A stretch of DNA of 64,000 nucleotides, from NCBI RefSeq assembly GCF_002796605.1, contig NZ_CP024923.1:2583001-2647000 (forward strand), written 5' to 3'. The notes beneath the pieces are model-generated. The model had not been told where the DNA came from. It saw only the letters and a list, made by a program, of their open reading frames with translations, and ran no database searches. Shown in pieces: positions 46,457 to 56,000 of this stretch. The position numbers and the translations under genes were made by a program. The stretch comes from Sphingomonas psychrotolerans (GTDB lineage: Bacteria > Pseudomonadota > Alphaproteobacteria > Sphingomonadales > Sphingomonadaceae). The first letter of the stretch is position 1. Each line of letters opens with the position of its first letter.

Positions 46457-47694
46457 GCATTCCCTGCCCCGGCGTGGTCGACGACGCGTTCCTCCAGAGC
46501 GTGCTCGGCTTTGTCGACTGCCAGGCCCAGACGCTCGGCGCTGCCGGCTATCAGGCGCTGTCGGCGCCAGGATCGCCGCTGTCGCTGTTTCTCACCGGGC
46601 TGCTCACTCTGTTCGTTGCGTTCGTCGGCTATCGCATGCTGCTGGGCGAAACGCCGGGGATGCGCGACGGCGTACTCGCTCTGGTCAAAGTCGGCATCGT
46701 GCTGGCGATGGCGACCAGCTGGCCGGCCTATCGGACCCTGCTCTACGACACCGTCTTCCATGGACCCGCCGAACTGGTCTCCAGCGTTGGCGCGCCGGCC
46801 GGCCTCCCCGGCACGACCGGCGGCATGGCCACGCGACTCGAGCTCGTCGATCAGGCCTTGCTCGCACTTGGGCGACTGGAGATCGCCGCCGTCAACACGA
46901 CCGGCGAGATCCGCGTCGTCGACGGCCGCGAAGTCGTGGTGCCGCCGCCTCAGCGCGATCCGCAGACCATCTTCGGCCCGACTGCATTGGGCACCGCACG
47001 CTGGGTGTTCCTGACCGCCACCATCGCCGCCTTCGCCTCGGTCCGGCTACTCGCCGGCCTGCTGCTCGCGCTCGGCCCCTTCTTCGTAGCCTTCCTGCTG
47101 TTCGAGGCGACGCGCGGCCTGTTCGACGGGTGGATACGCGCGCTCGCTGCGGCGATGCTTGGCGCAGTGGCCGCGACGTTGCTGCTCGCGGTCGAGCTTG
47201 CCTTGCTCGAACCGTGGCTGACGGAGCTGATCGCGCGGCGCGAGGCGACCTTGCCGATCGGCGGCGCGCCGACCGAGCTGTTGGCGGTGACTTCCGCCTT
47301 CGCGCTGGCATTGGTCGCCGGGCTCGGCATGGCGGCGCGACTGGCCGTCGCCTTCCGCCTGCCGCCGCGCTGGCGGACCGTGCCGGCACAGATCATCGCC
47401 GATCTTCGCGCCGACAGTCGCGCCCGCGCGCCGCTCGCCGAACGCCACGCGCACACCCCCGCCGAGCAATTGTCGCGCGCCGCCGCGGTGGCCGAGGCCG
47501 TGGCGCATAGCCAGCGCCGTGAGGCAGCGGCTGCCGGTACCGGGGTCGGCGGCATCCCGGCGCAGGCTGCGATCAAGACCGCCACCGGGCGCGACATGCC
47601 GGCGGCGGCGCCGGCACCGCTCGGCCAGAGCCACCGCCGTCGAACCCAGAGCCGGGTCTCCGCGGGTGCGGCGCGAAGGGACAGCAACGCATGA
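46453..47694 (+). CDS. virB6: VirB6/TrbL-family polytopic T4SS channel protein
   Basis: The 413-residue protein has about five to six membrane helices (LFLTGLLTLFVAFVGYRML, GVLALVKVGIVLAMATSWPA, LLAGLLLALGPFFVAFLLF with the family's GP-F pattern, MLGAVAATLLLAVELALLE) and a hydrophilic Ala/Arg-rich tail. VirB6 forms part of the inner-membrane channel. The start is fixed by ATGA overlap with virB4, and the end overlaps virB8 in the same way. Confidence 0.85.
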   Translation: MSIPCPGVVDDAFLQSVLGFVDCQAQTLGAAGYQALSAPGSPLSLFLTGLLTLFVAFVGYRMLLGETPGMRDGVLALVKVGIVLAMATSWPAYRTLLYDTVFHGPAELVSSVGAPAGLPGTTGGMATRLELVDQALLALGRLEIAAVNTTGEIRVVDGREVVVPPPQRDPQTIFGPTALGTARWVFLTATIAAFASVRLLAGLLLALGPFFVAFLLFEATRGLFDGWIRALAAAMLGAVAATLLLAVELALLEPWLTELIARREATLPIGGAPTELLAVTSAFALALVAGLGMAARLAVAFRLPPRWRTVPAQIIADLRADSRARAPLAERHAHTPAEQLSRAAAVAEAVAHSQRREAAAAGTGVGGIPAQAAIKTATGRDMPAAAPAPLGQSHRRRTQSRVSAGAARRDSNA

Positions 47695-48485
47695 AGAACA
47701 AGGCGCGCGAAGCGCTCGACGCTTATTATCGCGAGGCCGGGAGCTGGGCGGAGGACCGGCAAACGACCTTGCGTGCCTCGCGCCGCGCCGCGTGGATCGT
47801 TGCAGCCATCGCCACTGCGGTCGCGCTGATGCTCGCGCTCGCGCTGCTGCTCCTGATGCCGCTCAAGACGGTCGAGCCCTATACGTTGCTCGTCGACAAG
47901 CAGACCGGCTTCGTCCAGGCGCTCAAGCCGCTCGACCCGCAGCAGGTGAGTGGCAACACCGCACTCACCCAAAGCTTCCTCGTCCAATATGTCATCGCGC
48001 GCGAGAGCTTCGACATCTCCGCCGTACAGGCCAATTACCGCAAGGTCTCCTTGTGGTCGCAGGGCGACGCGCGCACGGCCTATGTCGCGAGTGTCCAGGC
48101 TTCCAACCCGGACAGCCCGTTGGCCAGGCTCCCCCGCAGCACGGTGATCGAGACGCGCGTGAAGAGCGTGTCGCCGCTCGGCCAGAACGCGGCTTTGGTC
48201 CGCTTCGACACGATCCGGCGCGATGCGGGCGGCCGCACCGAGCCGCCGCGGGCCTGGGTATCGGTGATCCGCTATCGTTACGCGGGCGAGCCGATGAGTC
48301 TCGAGGATCGCTTCGTGAACCCGCTGGGCTTCGAAGTGACGCGCTATCAGCGCAACGCCGAAGCCCCGCCGCCCCCCGAACCCGGCCCGACCGCGATGCC
48401 GCAGCCCCGCGCGACTCTGGCCCCGCTCGCGCCCGCGACTCCGCAGCCGGCGCCGCGTCCCGCCCGGCCCGAGGTGGAGTTGTGA
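47691..48485 (+). CDS. virB8: VirB8 T4SS inner-membrane protein
   Basis: The 264-residue protein has a short cytoplasmic part, one membrane helix (about 35-57), and the VirB8 periplasmic domain: VEPYTLLVDKQTGFVQ, FLVQYVIARESFD, and NPLGFEVTRYQRN. A proline-rich tail follows. VirB8 nucleates the inner-membrane complex. Confidence 0.9.
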   Translation: MKNKAREALDAYYREAGSWAEDRQTTLRASRRAAWIVAAIATAVALMLALALLLLMPLKTVEPYTLLVDKQTGFVQALKPLDPQQVSGNTALTQSFLVQYVIARESFDISAVQANYRKVSLWSQGDARTAYVASVQASNPDSPLARLPRSTVIETRVKSVSPLGQNAALVRFDTIRRDAGGRTEPPRAWVSVIRYRYAGEPMSLEDRFVNPLGFEVTRYQRNAEAPPPPEPGPTAMPQPRATLAPLAPATPQPAPRPARPEVEL

Positions 48486-49171
48486 GACGGTGGTTGGTCA
48501 TCGCGCTGATCTTCGCGCCCGCGGCTGCACTGGCGCAGTCCGCATTGCCCCCGCTCCCGCCCAATCCGCGCTTCCAGTCGGTCGAATATAGTCCGGACAC
48601 GGTGTTCACCCTGCGCGCGGCGCCAGGCTATCAGGTGGTGGTGGAGCTCGCCCCGGACGAGCGCATCGAGAATGTCGCGGTCGGCGACAGCGGCGCGTGG
48701 CAAGTCACGGCCAATCGCCGCGGCGATCGCCTGTTCGTCAAGGCAGTGCAGCAAGGAGTGACGACCAACATGACGGTGGTCACCGATGCGCGGCTCTATT
48801 CATTCGAGCTGGTGCCGCTGCCCGGGCCGACGCTCGACATGGCCTATGCCCTGCGCTTTCGCTATCCCGATCCGTCACCCGATCCGGCGAAGACCGCCGC
48901 CGAGACCGAAACCGGTCGCTACAAGATGCGCGGCAGCGAGGCGCTGATCCCGAGCGGCATGCACGACGACGGCACCCATACCTATATCGAATGGCCGCCG
49001 GGTCGCACACTGCCGGCGATCTATGCCGTCAACGACGCGGGCAAGGAGACGCTGGTCAACGGCATGATGCGCGAGGGCCGGATGGTGATCGACAGCGTCC
49101 AGCAGAAGCTGATCTTCCGCATCGACGACCGCAAGGCGACCGCCGTGCGCGTCGCGGCCGGGGGCCGCTGA
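48482..49171 (+). CDS. virB9: VirB9 T4SS outer-membrane core protein
   Basis: The 229-residue protein starts at GTG (GTGA overlap) with signal peptide RRWLVIALIFAPAAALAQ. It carries VirB9 motifs: PGYQVVVELAPDERIENVAV, then GVTTNMTVVTDARLYSFELV, and a C-terminal domain with HTYIEWPPGRTLPAIY. VirB9 builds the outer-membrane ring with VirB10 and VirB7. No virB7 lipoprotein gene is recognisable nearby. Confidence 0.9.
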   Translation: MRRWLVIALIFAPAAALAQSALPPLPPNPRFQSVEYSPDTVFTLRAAPGYQVVVELAPDERIENVAVGDSGAWQVTANRRGDRLFVKAVQQGVTTNMTVVTDARLYSFELVPLPGPTLDMAYALRFRYPDPSPDPAKTAAETETGRYKMRGSEALIPSGMHDDGTHTYIEWPPGRTLPAIYAVNDAGKETLVNGMMREGRMVIDSVQQKLIFRIDDRKATAVRVAAGGR

Positions 49172-50256
49172 TGGCGACGGCACCTTCCACCGACCCCCGC
49201 ACGGCCAGCGAAGCCACTGTCCTTCCGGCAGTCGCGCGGCCGCGATCGGGACCGCCGGTCTGGGCGATCATGCTCGGCGTCGCGCTGGTCGGGCTGCTGC
49301 TGTTCGTCGCGCTCGACGCCCGGCGCCGGTCACTGACGGCGCCCGCGGTGCGCGCGCGCTCCGCCGACCTCGTCACCACGCCGGCGCCCCCGCCCGCTTT
49401 ATATGTTCCCCCCGAGCCCGCGCCGCCACCGCCCGTCATTCAGCCGGTGACGGTGGTGCAGCCGGCCCCGACGTACCGGGCCCCACCCCCGCCATCGCCG
49501 CAAGTCATCTACGTCCCCCAGCCGACGGCCGCGCCGGCACCCGCGCCGTTGCCGCCGCGGCGCGCGACGACCGAACCGGCGCTGGTGATCGACACCACCG
49601 GCCCCGCGCCGGCCGGCCCCAATGCGCAGGGCGGACCGCAAGTCCAGATGTCGCCGCTCGGCAATCCAGGCGGCAGCCTCGCCGGCGCGCGTGCCGGCGC
49701 CGGCGTGCTGGCCAATCGCGCGACGACGGTGCCGCAGGGCACGTTGATCCCCGCAGTGCTCGAGACCGCGCTCGATTCGACGCGGCCGGGGCTCGCCCGC
49801 GCGATCGTCTCACGCGACGTTCGCGGCTTCGACGGCAACCGGGTGCTCATCCCGCGCGGCAGCCGGCTGATCGGCGAATATCGCTCGGACGCCGAAGCCG
49901 GCCAGAACCGCATGCTGGTCAACTGGATCCGGCTGATCCGCCCCGACGGCGCGACGATCGCGATCGGCTCGCCGGCAGGCGATACGCTCGGACGCGGCGG
50001 CATCCGGGCCAGCGTGAACACCCATTTCTTCGAGCGCTTCGCAGGGGCGATTCTGCAATCCGCGCTCGACGTGGGCGTCAATCTCGCCTCGCGCTCGGTG
50101 GATTCCTCCGTCGTCCTCCTCCCAGGCGGCGGGCTTCAGGGCGGGGTGATGCGCTTTCCCAATCAAATCCGGCCGACGCTCAAGGTCAAGGCGGCGACCA
50201 GCATCTCGATCTTCGTCGCGCGCGACCTCGACTTCACTGGCGTCGAGACGCGATGA
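49171..50256 (+). CDS. virB10: VirB10 T4SS core-complex protein
   Basis: The 361-residue protein has a single membrane helix at about 27-46, a long Pro-rich spacer (about 65-130), and the VirB10/TrbI barrel domain with VPQGTLIPAVLETALDSTRP, LIPRGSRLIGEY and the antenna region. It ends FVARDLDFTGVETR. It spans both membranes and gates the channel. Start overlaps the virB9 stop (TGATG). Confidence 0.92.
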   Translation: MATAPSTDPRTASEATVLPAVARPRSGPPVWAIMLGVALVGLLLFVALDARRRSLTAPAVRARSADLVTTPAPPPALYVPPEPAPPPPVIQPVTVVQPAPTYRAPPPPSPQVIYVPQPTAAPAPAPLPPRRATTEPALVIDTTGPAPAGPNAQGGPQVQMSPLGNPGGSLAGARAGAGVLANRATTVPQGTLIPAVLETALDSTRPGLARAIVSRDVRGFDGNRVLIPRGSRLIGEYRSDAEAGQNRMLVNWIRLIRPDGATIAIGSPAGDTLGRGGIRASVNTHFFERFAGAILQSALDVGVNLASRSVDSSVVLLPGGGLQGGVMRFPNQIRPTLKVKAATSISIFVARDLDFTGVETR

Positions 50257-51240
50257 CCAAGGTCGCGGCTGAGAGCGAGGAGCCGGTCTATCTCCGCTCC
50301 TATCTCGCGCCGCTGGCCGGCATGCTCGCGCGCTCCGACGTGACCGACATTTACGTCAACCGCGCGCACGAAATCTGGGTAGAGACGCTGGGCGGCGCGA
50401 TAGAGCGCCACGACGCGCCGGCGCTGGGCAGCGCGACGCTCGAGCGGCTCTCCCGCCAGATCGCCGCGCTCTCGCATCAAGGCATCAGCCGCGAGCACCC
50501 CTTGCTTTCCGCCAGCCTGCCCGACGGCGCACGCGTGCAAATCGCCGCGCCGCCGGCGACGCGTGGACCGATGGCGATCGCTATCCGCAAACGTCTCCTC
50601 CGATCTCTCGCTGGATGATTATGTCACAGCGGGCGCCTTCGATTCGACGCGAGATGCAGCCGAGCGCGACGCGGCAGGGGAACGGCTCGCGGCAATGCTC
50701 AAAGCCGGCGACATTGCCGGAATGCTCGCCACCGCAGTGCGTGCGCGCAAGAACATCCTCGTCTCGGGCGGCACCTCCACCGGCAAGACCACCTTCCTCA
50801 ACGCACTGATCCGCGAGATCCCCGCGGAGGAGCGGCTGATCCTGATCGAGGACACCCCCGAGCTCCAGCAGCACCACGACAATCTGGTCGGGCTGGTCGC
50901 GGTGCGCGGGGCCTTGGGCGAGGCCCGAGTGAGCGCCACGGATCTGCTCGCCGCTTCGCTGCGCATGCGCCCCGATCGCATCATTCTCGGCGAGCTACGC
51001 GGCGAGGAGGCGTATGCCTTCCTGCGCGCGGTCAACACCGGCCACCCGGGGTCGATGACGTCGGTCCATGCGGATTCCGCGGAGCGTGCCATCGAGCAGA
51101 TCGTGTTGCTGGTGCTCCAGGCTGGGACCCAGCTCGGCCGGGAAGACGTACGGCACTACGTCCGCAGCACGGTGGATGTATTCGTTCATCTGTCGCGCAC
51201 CGGCGGAAAGCGTCGTGTGTCGGAGGTGACGCTTGCATGA
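50253..51240 (+). pseudogene. virB11: VirB11 T4SS ATPase, frameshifted
   Basis: The first frame (50253-50618) gives the VirB11 N-terminal domain (DVTDIYVNRAHEIWVETLGG) and ends after MAIAIRKRLLRSLAG. The second frame continues properly as SSDLSLDDYVTAGAF, with Walker A SGGTSTGKTTFLNAL, the Glu region LIEDTPELQ, and the Asp/His-box stretch MRPDRIILGELRGEEAYAFL to VHADSAERAIEQI. The break is near 50590-50600, where a +1 or -2 change would join the frames (expected IRKHVSSD). Either the gene is newly inactivated or there is a sequencing error. All other T4SS genes are intact. Confidence 0.85.
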
Positions 51241-51635
51241 CCAGCCAGGCATTTGCGATCTTCGTCTCTCCCTCACTGGCCGACCCCGTCGAGCCAGGTC
51301 CGCTTTTGGAAGCAGTGACGTGGCTTGAGGGAACCGCATTGGGAACAGTTGCGACCACGGTCGGGGTCCTGGTCGTGGCCGGCATCGGGCTTTCCATGCT
51401 CGCCGGCCGCATCCATTGGCGCAAGGGTCTGACCGTCGTCATCGGTTGCTTCGTCTTGTTTGGCGCGCGCGGAATAGCGGGCGGTATTTTGGGCATGGTT
51501 CGAGGCAGGTCAGCCACCGTAGAGGTTCGACAGGCGGAGGCTACACTGTCGCCCCTCACGTCGATTCCCAAAGCGCCGGCACCTCCTGTACCAGCTTATG
51601 ATCCGTACGCCGGCGCCTCAGTACCCCCGCGCTGA
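51237..51635 (+). CDS. Second VirB2/TrbC-like pilin
   Basis: The 132-residue protein shows the same fold as VirB2: WLEGTALGTVATTVGVLVVA and GRIHWRKGLTVVIGCFVLFG, two helices and the charged loop. It lacks a strong signal peptide (MTSQAFAIFVSPSLADP) and has an added Pro-rich tail. It overlaps virB11 by ATGA, so the operon both begins and ends with a pilin gene. It could be an alternative or minor pilin. Confidence 0.75.
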   Translation: MTSQAFAIFVSPSLADPVEPGPLLEAVTWLEGTALGTVATTVGVLVVAGIGLSMLAGRIHWRKGLTVVIGCFVLFGARGIAGGILGMVRGRSATVEVRQAEATLSPLTSIPKAPAPPVPAYDPYAGASVPPR

Positions 51636-51727
51636 CCCACGAGAACCGGCCAAGAAATGCGGAATCGTTAGACCAAAACCGGAGGGTGCGAGACTTCGGT
51701 ATGGTGAGGGACGGAGCTACGATTGCG

Positions 51728-51880
51728 AAGCGCGGGAGGAATCCAAGATTTTGCTCTATTGTTTGATTTACCGTATGAATATCTTGACCCTCTGACGGCT
51801 GCCCCACACTTTTCTCCACACTCGGCGTGAGATTTAACGGAACGTGGCGGCACAGCTCGCGCCCGCTAGGCGCCAAACCC
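51728..51880 (+). repeat. Dispersed repeat R, copy 3
   Basis: Contains GCGCGGGAGGAATCC, CCCCACACTTTTCTCCACAC, TCGGCGTGAGATTTAACGG and GCACAGCTCGCGCCCGCTAG in the order found in copy 1, same orientation. It marks the right edge of module 2. Confidence 0.6.
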
Positions 51881-52036
51881 TGCCCGTCTGAGCACCCTTC
51901 CGCTCCCCAATACCTGCGGTCGGTTCAAGTTCGAGCCGCGAGCGCTGAACCGGATGTGGGGGAGGCAGGAAGCTGCCGTTCGCGACCCCGGGGAAACCGG
52001 CTAGGCAGTCTTGATACGCCGTGTCATCCTAGGGGC

Positions 52037-52738
52037 ATGATCGGACGTGCTTCTATCGCCGCGGCACTTGTTATTGGCTTGGTGGCGCCCTCGGCCGCAC
52101 AGGATGGTCCATCTTACGACTTCCGGGAACGCACTCGCGCGCTCGCATTCAACCCGCTTCTCTTTTTCCCCGAACGGTCCGAACCGACGATGTCCGTCCG
52201 CTACCTGGGGGACGATTACGGCTTTCCGGTTTACGCGATTGCAGTTCGCAGGGGCTGCACCGAAGTCGACCAAGGCGAGGCACGACGAACATGCGGCGAG
52301 CGACTGGTGGCCCGGATGGTCCGCGCACCCTTCGAAGGTGTGCCGCCGAGGCCGCGGGCCCGCGGGCAACGGCTATTCGCTGCCATTGCACAAGCGAAGC
52401 CGCAAAGCGACGACGCGCTAATCCGGTTGCTCGACAAATCCGGACTGGAGTGGCTCGAGGCCGATGTCCGCAAATGCCCAACGGCGATGGCTCATCTCGC
52501 CACCGGTCGAGACCTTAAGTTCTCATCGGCAATAAATCAGACCGATCAGCCACCCGAGATCGTGCTGCACGCTGACACGGTAGCGTTCGAGATTGGCGAG
52601 TACCTGACCAGGTCGCGCTACGAAGGCTGGCTGAAGCCGGGCAGTCCGGGAGAGTGGGCGAACGACTTTGCAGCGAGCCTGGAGACGTGCTGGAGGCCTT
52701 CCACGGCGGTCGTGCCTTGGCGGGTGGTCAAAAAATAG
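52037..52738 (+). CDS. Secreted hypothetical protein
   Basis: The 233-residue protein has a signal peptide (MIGRASIAAALVIGLVAPSA, cleavage near SAAQD) and three cysteines plus a fourth near the end (ETCWRP). I recognise no family. The body includes PVYAIAVRRGCTEVDQGEAR and IVLHADTVAFEIGEYLTRSR. It is not obviously linked to either the T4SS operon or the lipid genes on its right. The start is set by the signal peptide. Confidence 0.6.
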   Translation: MIGRASIAAALVIGLVAPSAAQDGPSYDFRERTRALAFNPLLFFPERSEPTMSVRYLGDDYGFPVYAIAVRRGCTEVDQGEARRTCGERLVARMVRAPFEGVPPRPRARGQRLFAAIAQAKPQSDDALIRLLDKSGLEWLEADVRKCPTAMAHLATGRDLKFSSAINQTDQPPEIVLHADTVAFEIGEYLTRSRYEGWLKPGSPGEWANDFAASLETCWRPSTAVVPWRVVKK

Positions 52739-53011
52739 CTTCAGCCGCGGTGGCGGCGATCCACATATCATTCACGCGGCTGGTCACCGCAATGGGGGTT
52801 CGCATTAAACGTCAGCGCGCCGAAAACCTGCCGGTCCACGACCGGCCCAGTTCCAGCCGTTCAGTGCGCCGGGCGCTGCGATGACAGCTATTGGGCCGAA
52901 AGCGGAGCGGCAGCTTTCTGGAGCCGGAGATGGGAAAGCGGCCGTTCGCGCCGACATCTTCCCACGTCCATCCGAAGTCAGTGCATGCGCGCGCGCTTTC
53001 CCATTACGGAT

Positions 53012-56000
53012 TCATAGTAGGCTCGGTTGCAGCGCAGGCGACGTGACGGCCGGCATCTCGCTGGCACTCGCGGTCATGGTGACATAGTCGAGCTTACCCG
53101 TCCCGAGCACGGGCAGTTCCGGCACCGACCGGATATCGCGGGGTATCGCGAGTTCGGCGATGCCGTTGGCCTTGCCCCAAGCCTGGAGCTCGCTCGCCTT
53201 CGCGTCCTTGCGCGTCGTAAACAACACCAACTGCTCACCCTTGCGTGGATCGGCGCGCGTAACGGCGGCGTGGTCTGCATCGGGCCACACGCTGGCGGCA
53301 TAGCCCTCGACCGCGGGTAACGAGACCATCTCGCCACCGATCTTGGCGAAGCGTTTGGCACGGCCGTGGATCGTGACGAAGCCCTGCTCGTCGATCGTGA
53401 CGATGTCGCCGGTATCGTGCCAGCCACCCTCGGGCGGTTGCAGCACGCCGGGTGCGTCGGCTTTCATATAGCCGGCCATGATGTTGGGCCCGCGGATCGA
53501 AAGCTTGCCGCCCTCCTCGATGCCTGGAACCGGATCGACCTTCGCGTCGATGTTCGGCAGCAGACGCCCGACGCTGCCGGCCTTGAAGTGCATCGGCGTA
53601 TTGACGGCGATCACCGGCGAGGCCTCGGTCGCGCCATAGCCTTCGAAGATGCGCACGCCGAACTTTTCGCCCCACACTTTCCGAGTCTCGTCGCGGACGC
53701 GCTCGGCACCGGCGAAGATGTAGCGGACCGAGTAGAAATCATAGCTGTGCGCCATCCGCGCATAGCCGGCGAGAAAGGTGTCGGTGCCGAACAGGATCGT
53801 CGCATTGGCGTCGTAGGCGAGCGCGGGCACGATCCGGTAGTGCAGCGGATTGGGATAGAGCAGCGTGCGGATGCCGCTCAGGATCGGCAGCAAGGTACCG
53901 CCGGTTAGCCCGAAGCTGTGGAAAACCGGCAATGCATTGAGCACCAAGTCCGACGAATTGAAGTCGATCCGCGCCGAGAGCTGCTGGCAATTGGAGAGCA
54001 GATTACGATGGGTCAGGACGACGCCTTTGGGCAGGTCTTCGCTGCCGCTTGTGAACAGGATCACCGCCGGGTTGTCGGGCGCGACGCCCAGGCGGCGATG
54101 GAGCCGCCCGGCCCAGCGTGCGGCAAACAGCGCCCGCAGCTTGGCGAGAGTATTGATGCCAGCCGCGATGTCCTCGAGATAGACGATCCGGCGCCCGTCG
54201 GCCTCGAGACCCTCGACGATCGGCTCGAGCTTGCCTTGCGTCACGAAGGCGCGCGCGGTGACGATCGTGCGGACCTCCGCCGTAGCGCATGCCGCCTTCA
54301 GATTGGCGAGGCCGGCGGTGTAGTTGAGCATCGCCGGCACGCGGCCGATGCGCTGGAGTGCGAAGAAGGTCGCGACCACGCTCGATACATTGGGAAGCAG
54401 CACGCCGACCGCCCCACCCTGACGGGCCAGCGGATCGAAGGCACGGCCGAGCAACATACTGCCGATGATCAGCCTTTTGTAGCTCATCGGCTCGCGCTTG
54501 ATGTCCTCGACGATCTTCGTGCCGCCGCCATTGACGTCCTTGGCGTCGAGCAGGGCCTGGAACAGCGTGCGATCGGTATCCGACGTCGCGAAGATCATCG
54601 CGCTCATCTCGTCGTACAGGCGGCGGCCGGCGATCGCGCGGCGCTGGCGCCCAGTCATTGCGCCTTCGACCTCCACATGCCGCGGCGGCAGCACGGTCAG
54701 CGTGATCTTGGGGAACGCCCGCAGCCGCACCTTGCCGCGCAGCTTCGAGAAGGAAGAATATTGCGCCCCGTCGATGCGCACCGGGACGAGCGGCGCGTCG
54801 GCCTTGTCGGCGACCATGCCAGGCCCGTCGAACACCTTCATCAGCGCGCCGGTGACGGTGATGCGGCCCTCCGGGAAGATCACCAGCGTGTTGCCCGCTT
54901 TGACTGCCTTGACCATCGCCTTGGTCGCCATCGGATTGGTCGGATCGACCGGGAAGGCGCGGAACAGCTTGAGCGCGGGCTTGATCCAGAAGCTGTTGGC
55001 AACCGCGGTGTGCACCGCGAATACCGGCTTGCCCGGCAGGAACACCGCGAGCAGCAGCCCGTCTAGCCACGAGACGTGGTTGACCACCACCACCGCGCGG
55101 TCGCCGGGCTTCGGCATATTCTCGGCACCATGAACCTCGACGCGGTAGAGGAATTTTAGCGTCGCACGGATCAGCCGCTTGATCACCGTCTCGGGCAGCA
55201 GCCAGCACGAGATCAAAGCGACGATCAGAGTCGAGAAGCCCATGACCGCGATCACCGCGGGGATCGACACCCCGAAGGCCGCCATCCCGGCGACCACCAC
55301 CATCACCAGCACCGCGACGATCGCGTTGACGATATTGTTGGCGGCGATGATCCGCGAACGCTCGGCGACCGGGCTGTTGGTCTGGAGCAAGGCGTAGAGC
55401 GGCACGATGAACATGCCGCCCGAAAAGGCCAGCACCGCCAAGTCGAGCAGCACGCGCCAGCTTCCCGGCGCTTGGACGAAGGCAGCGATGTCGGCGCCCG
55501 GCGCGGTGATCACGAAGCCGCGCGTCGACAGCCAAAGGTCGATCATGCTCGCCGCCATCACCAGCGCCGAGACCGGCACGAAGCGCGCCGACACCCGTCC
55601 CTTGAGCAACCGGTTGACGGCGAGCGAGCCCAGCGCGATCGAGACCGAGAAGACCAGCAGGAACAAGGTGACGACCGGTTTGCCCGCGCCCAGGGTGTTC
55701 GACACCAAGGGCGCGAAATCGTTGAGGAGCACCGCGCCAACCGCGAAGAACCAGCTGATGCCGAGGATGCACAGCCAGATGTCGCGCCCGGCATGCGCGG
55801 TGCGCAGCACCTGCCAGGTCGAGCGGAGGGGATTGGGATCGACGCGCAGCCTCGGGCTCGTCGGCGGCGCGGCGGGCACCCAGAGGCTCGCGACCAGCCC
55901 GACCACCGCCAGCGCAGTGGCAATCAGCCCGGCTTCCCAGGGCGGCACGAAATTAGGAAGCAGCTGGCCGCCGAGAATCGCGAGGAATGTCCCCGCCTCG

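Noticed and set aside
51237..51635. Second pilin as the missing VirB5 or VirB7
   Set aside because: Its two-helix layout and GRIHWRKG loop match VirB2/TrbC, and there is no lipobox or VirB5-like helical domain.
54003..55772. Minus-strand frame of 589 codons within the Aas fusion
   Set aside because: It is the same strand as the real gene but another frame, with Arg/Gly-rich composition and no motifs.
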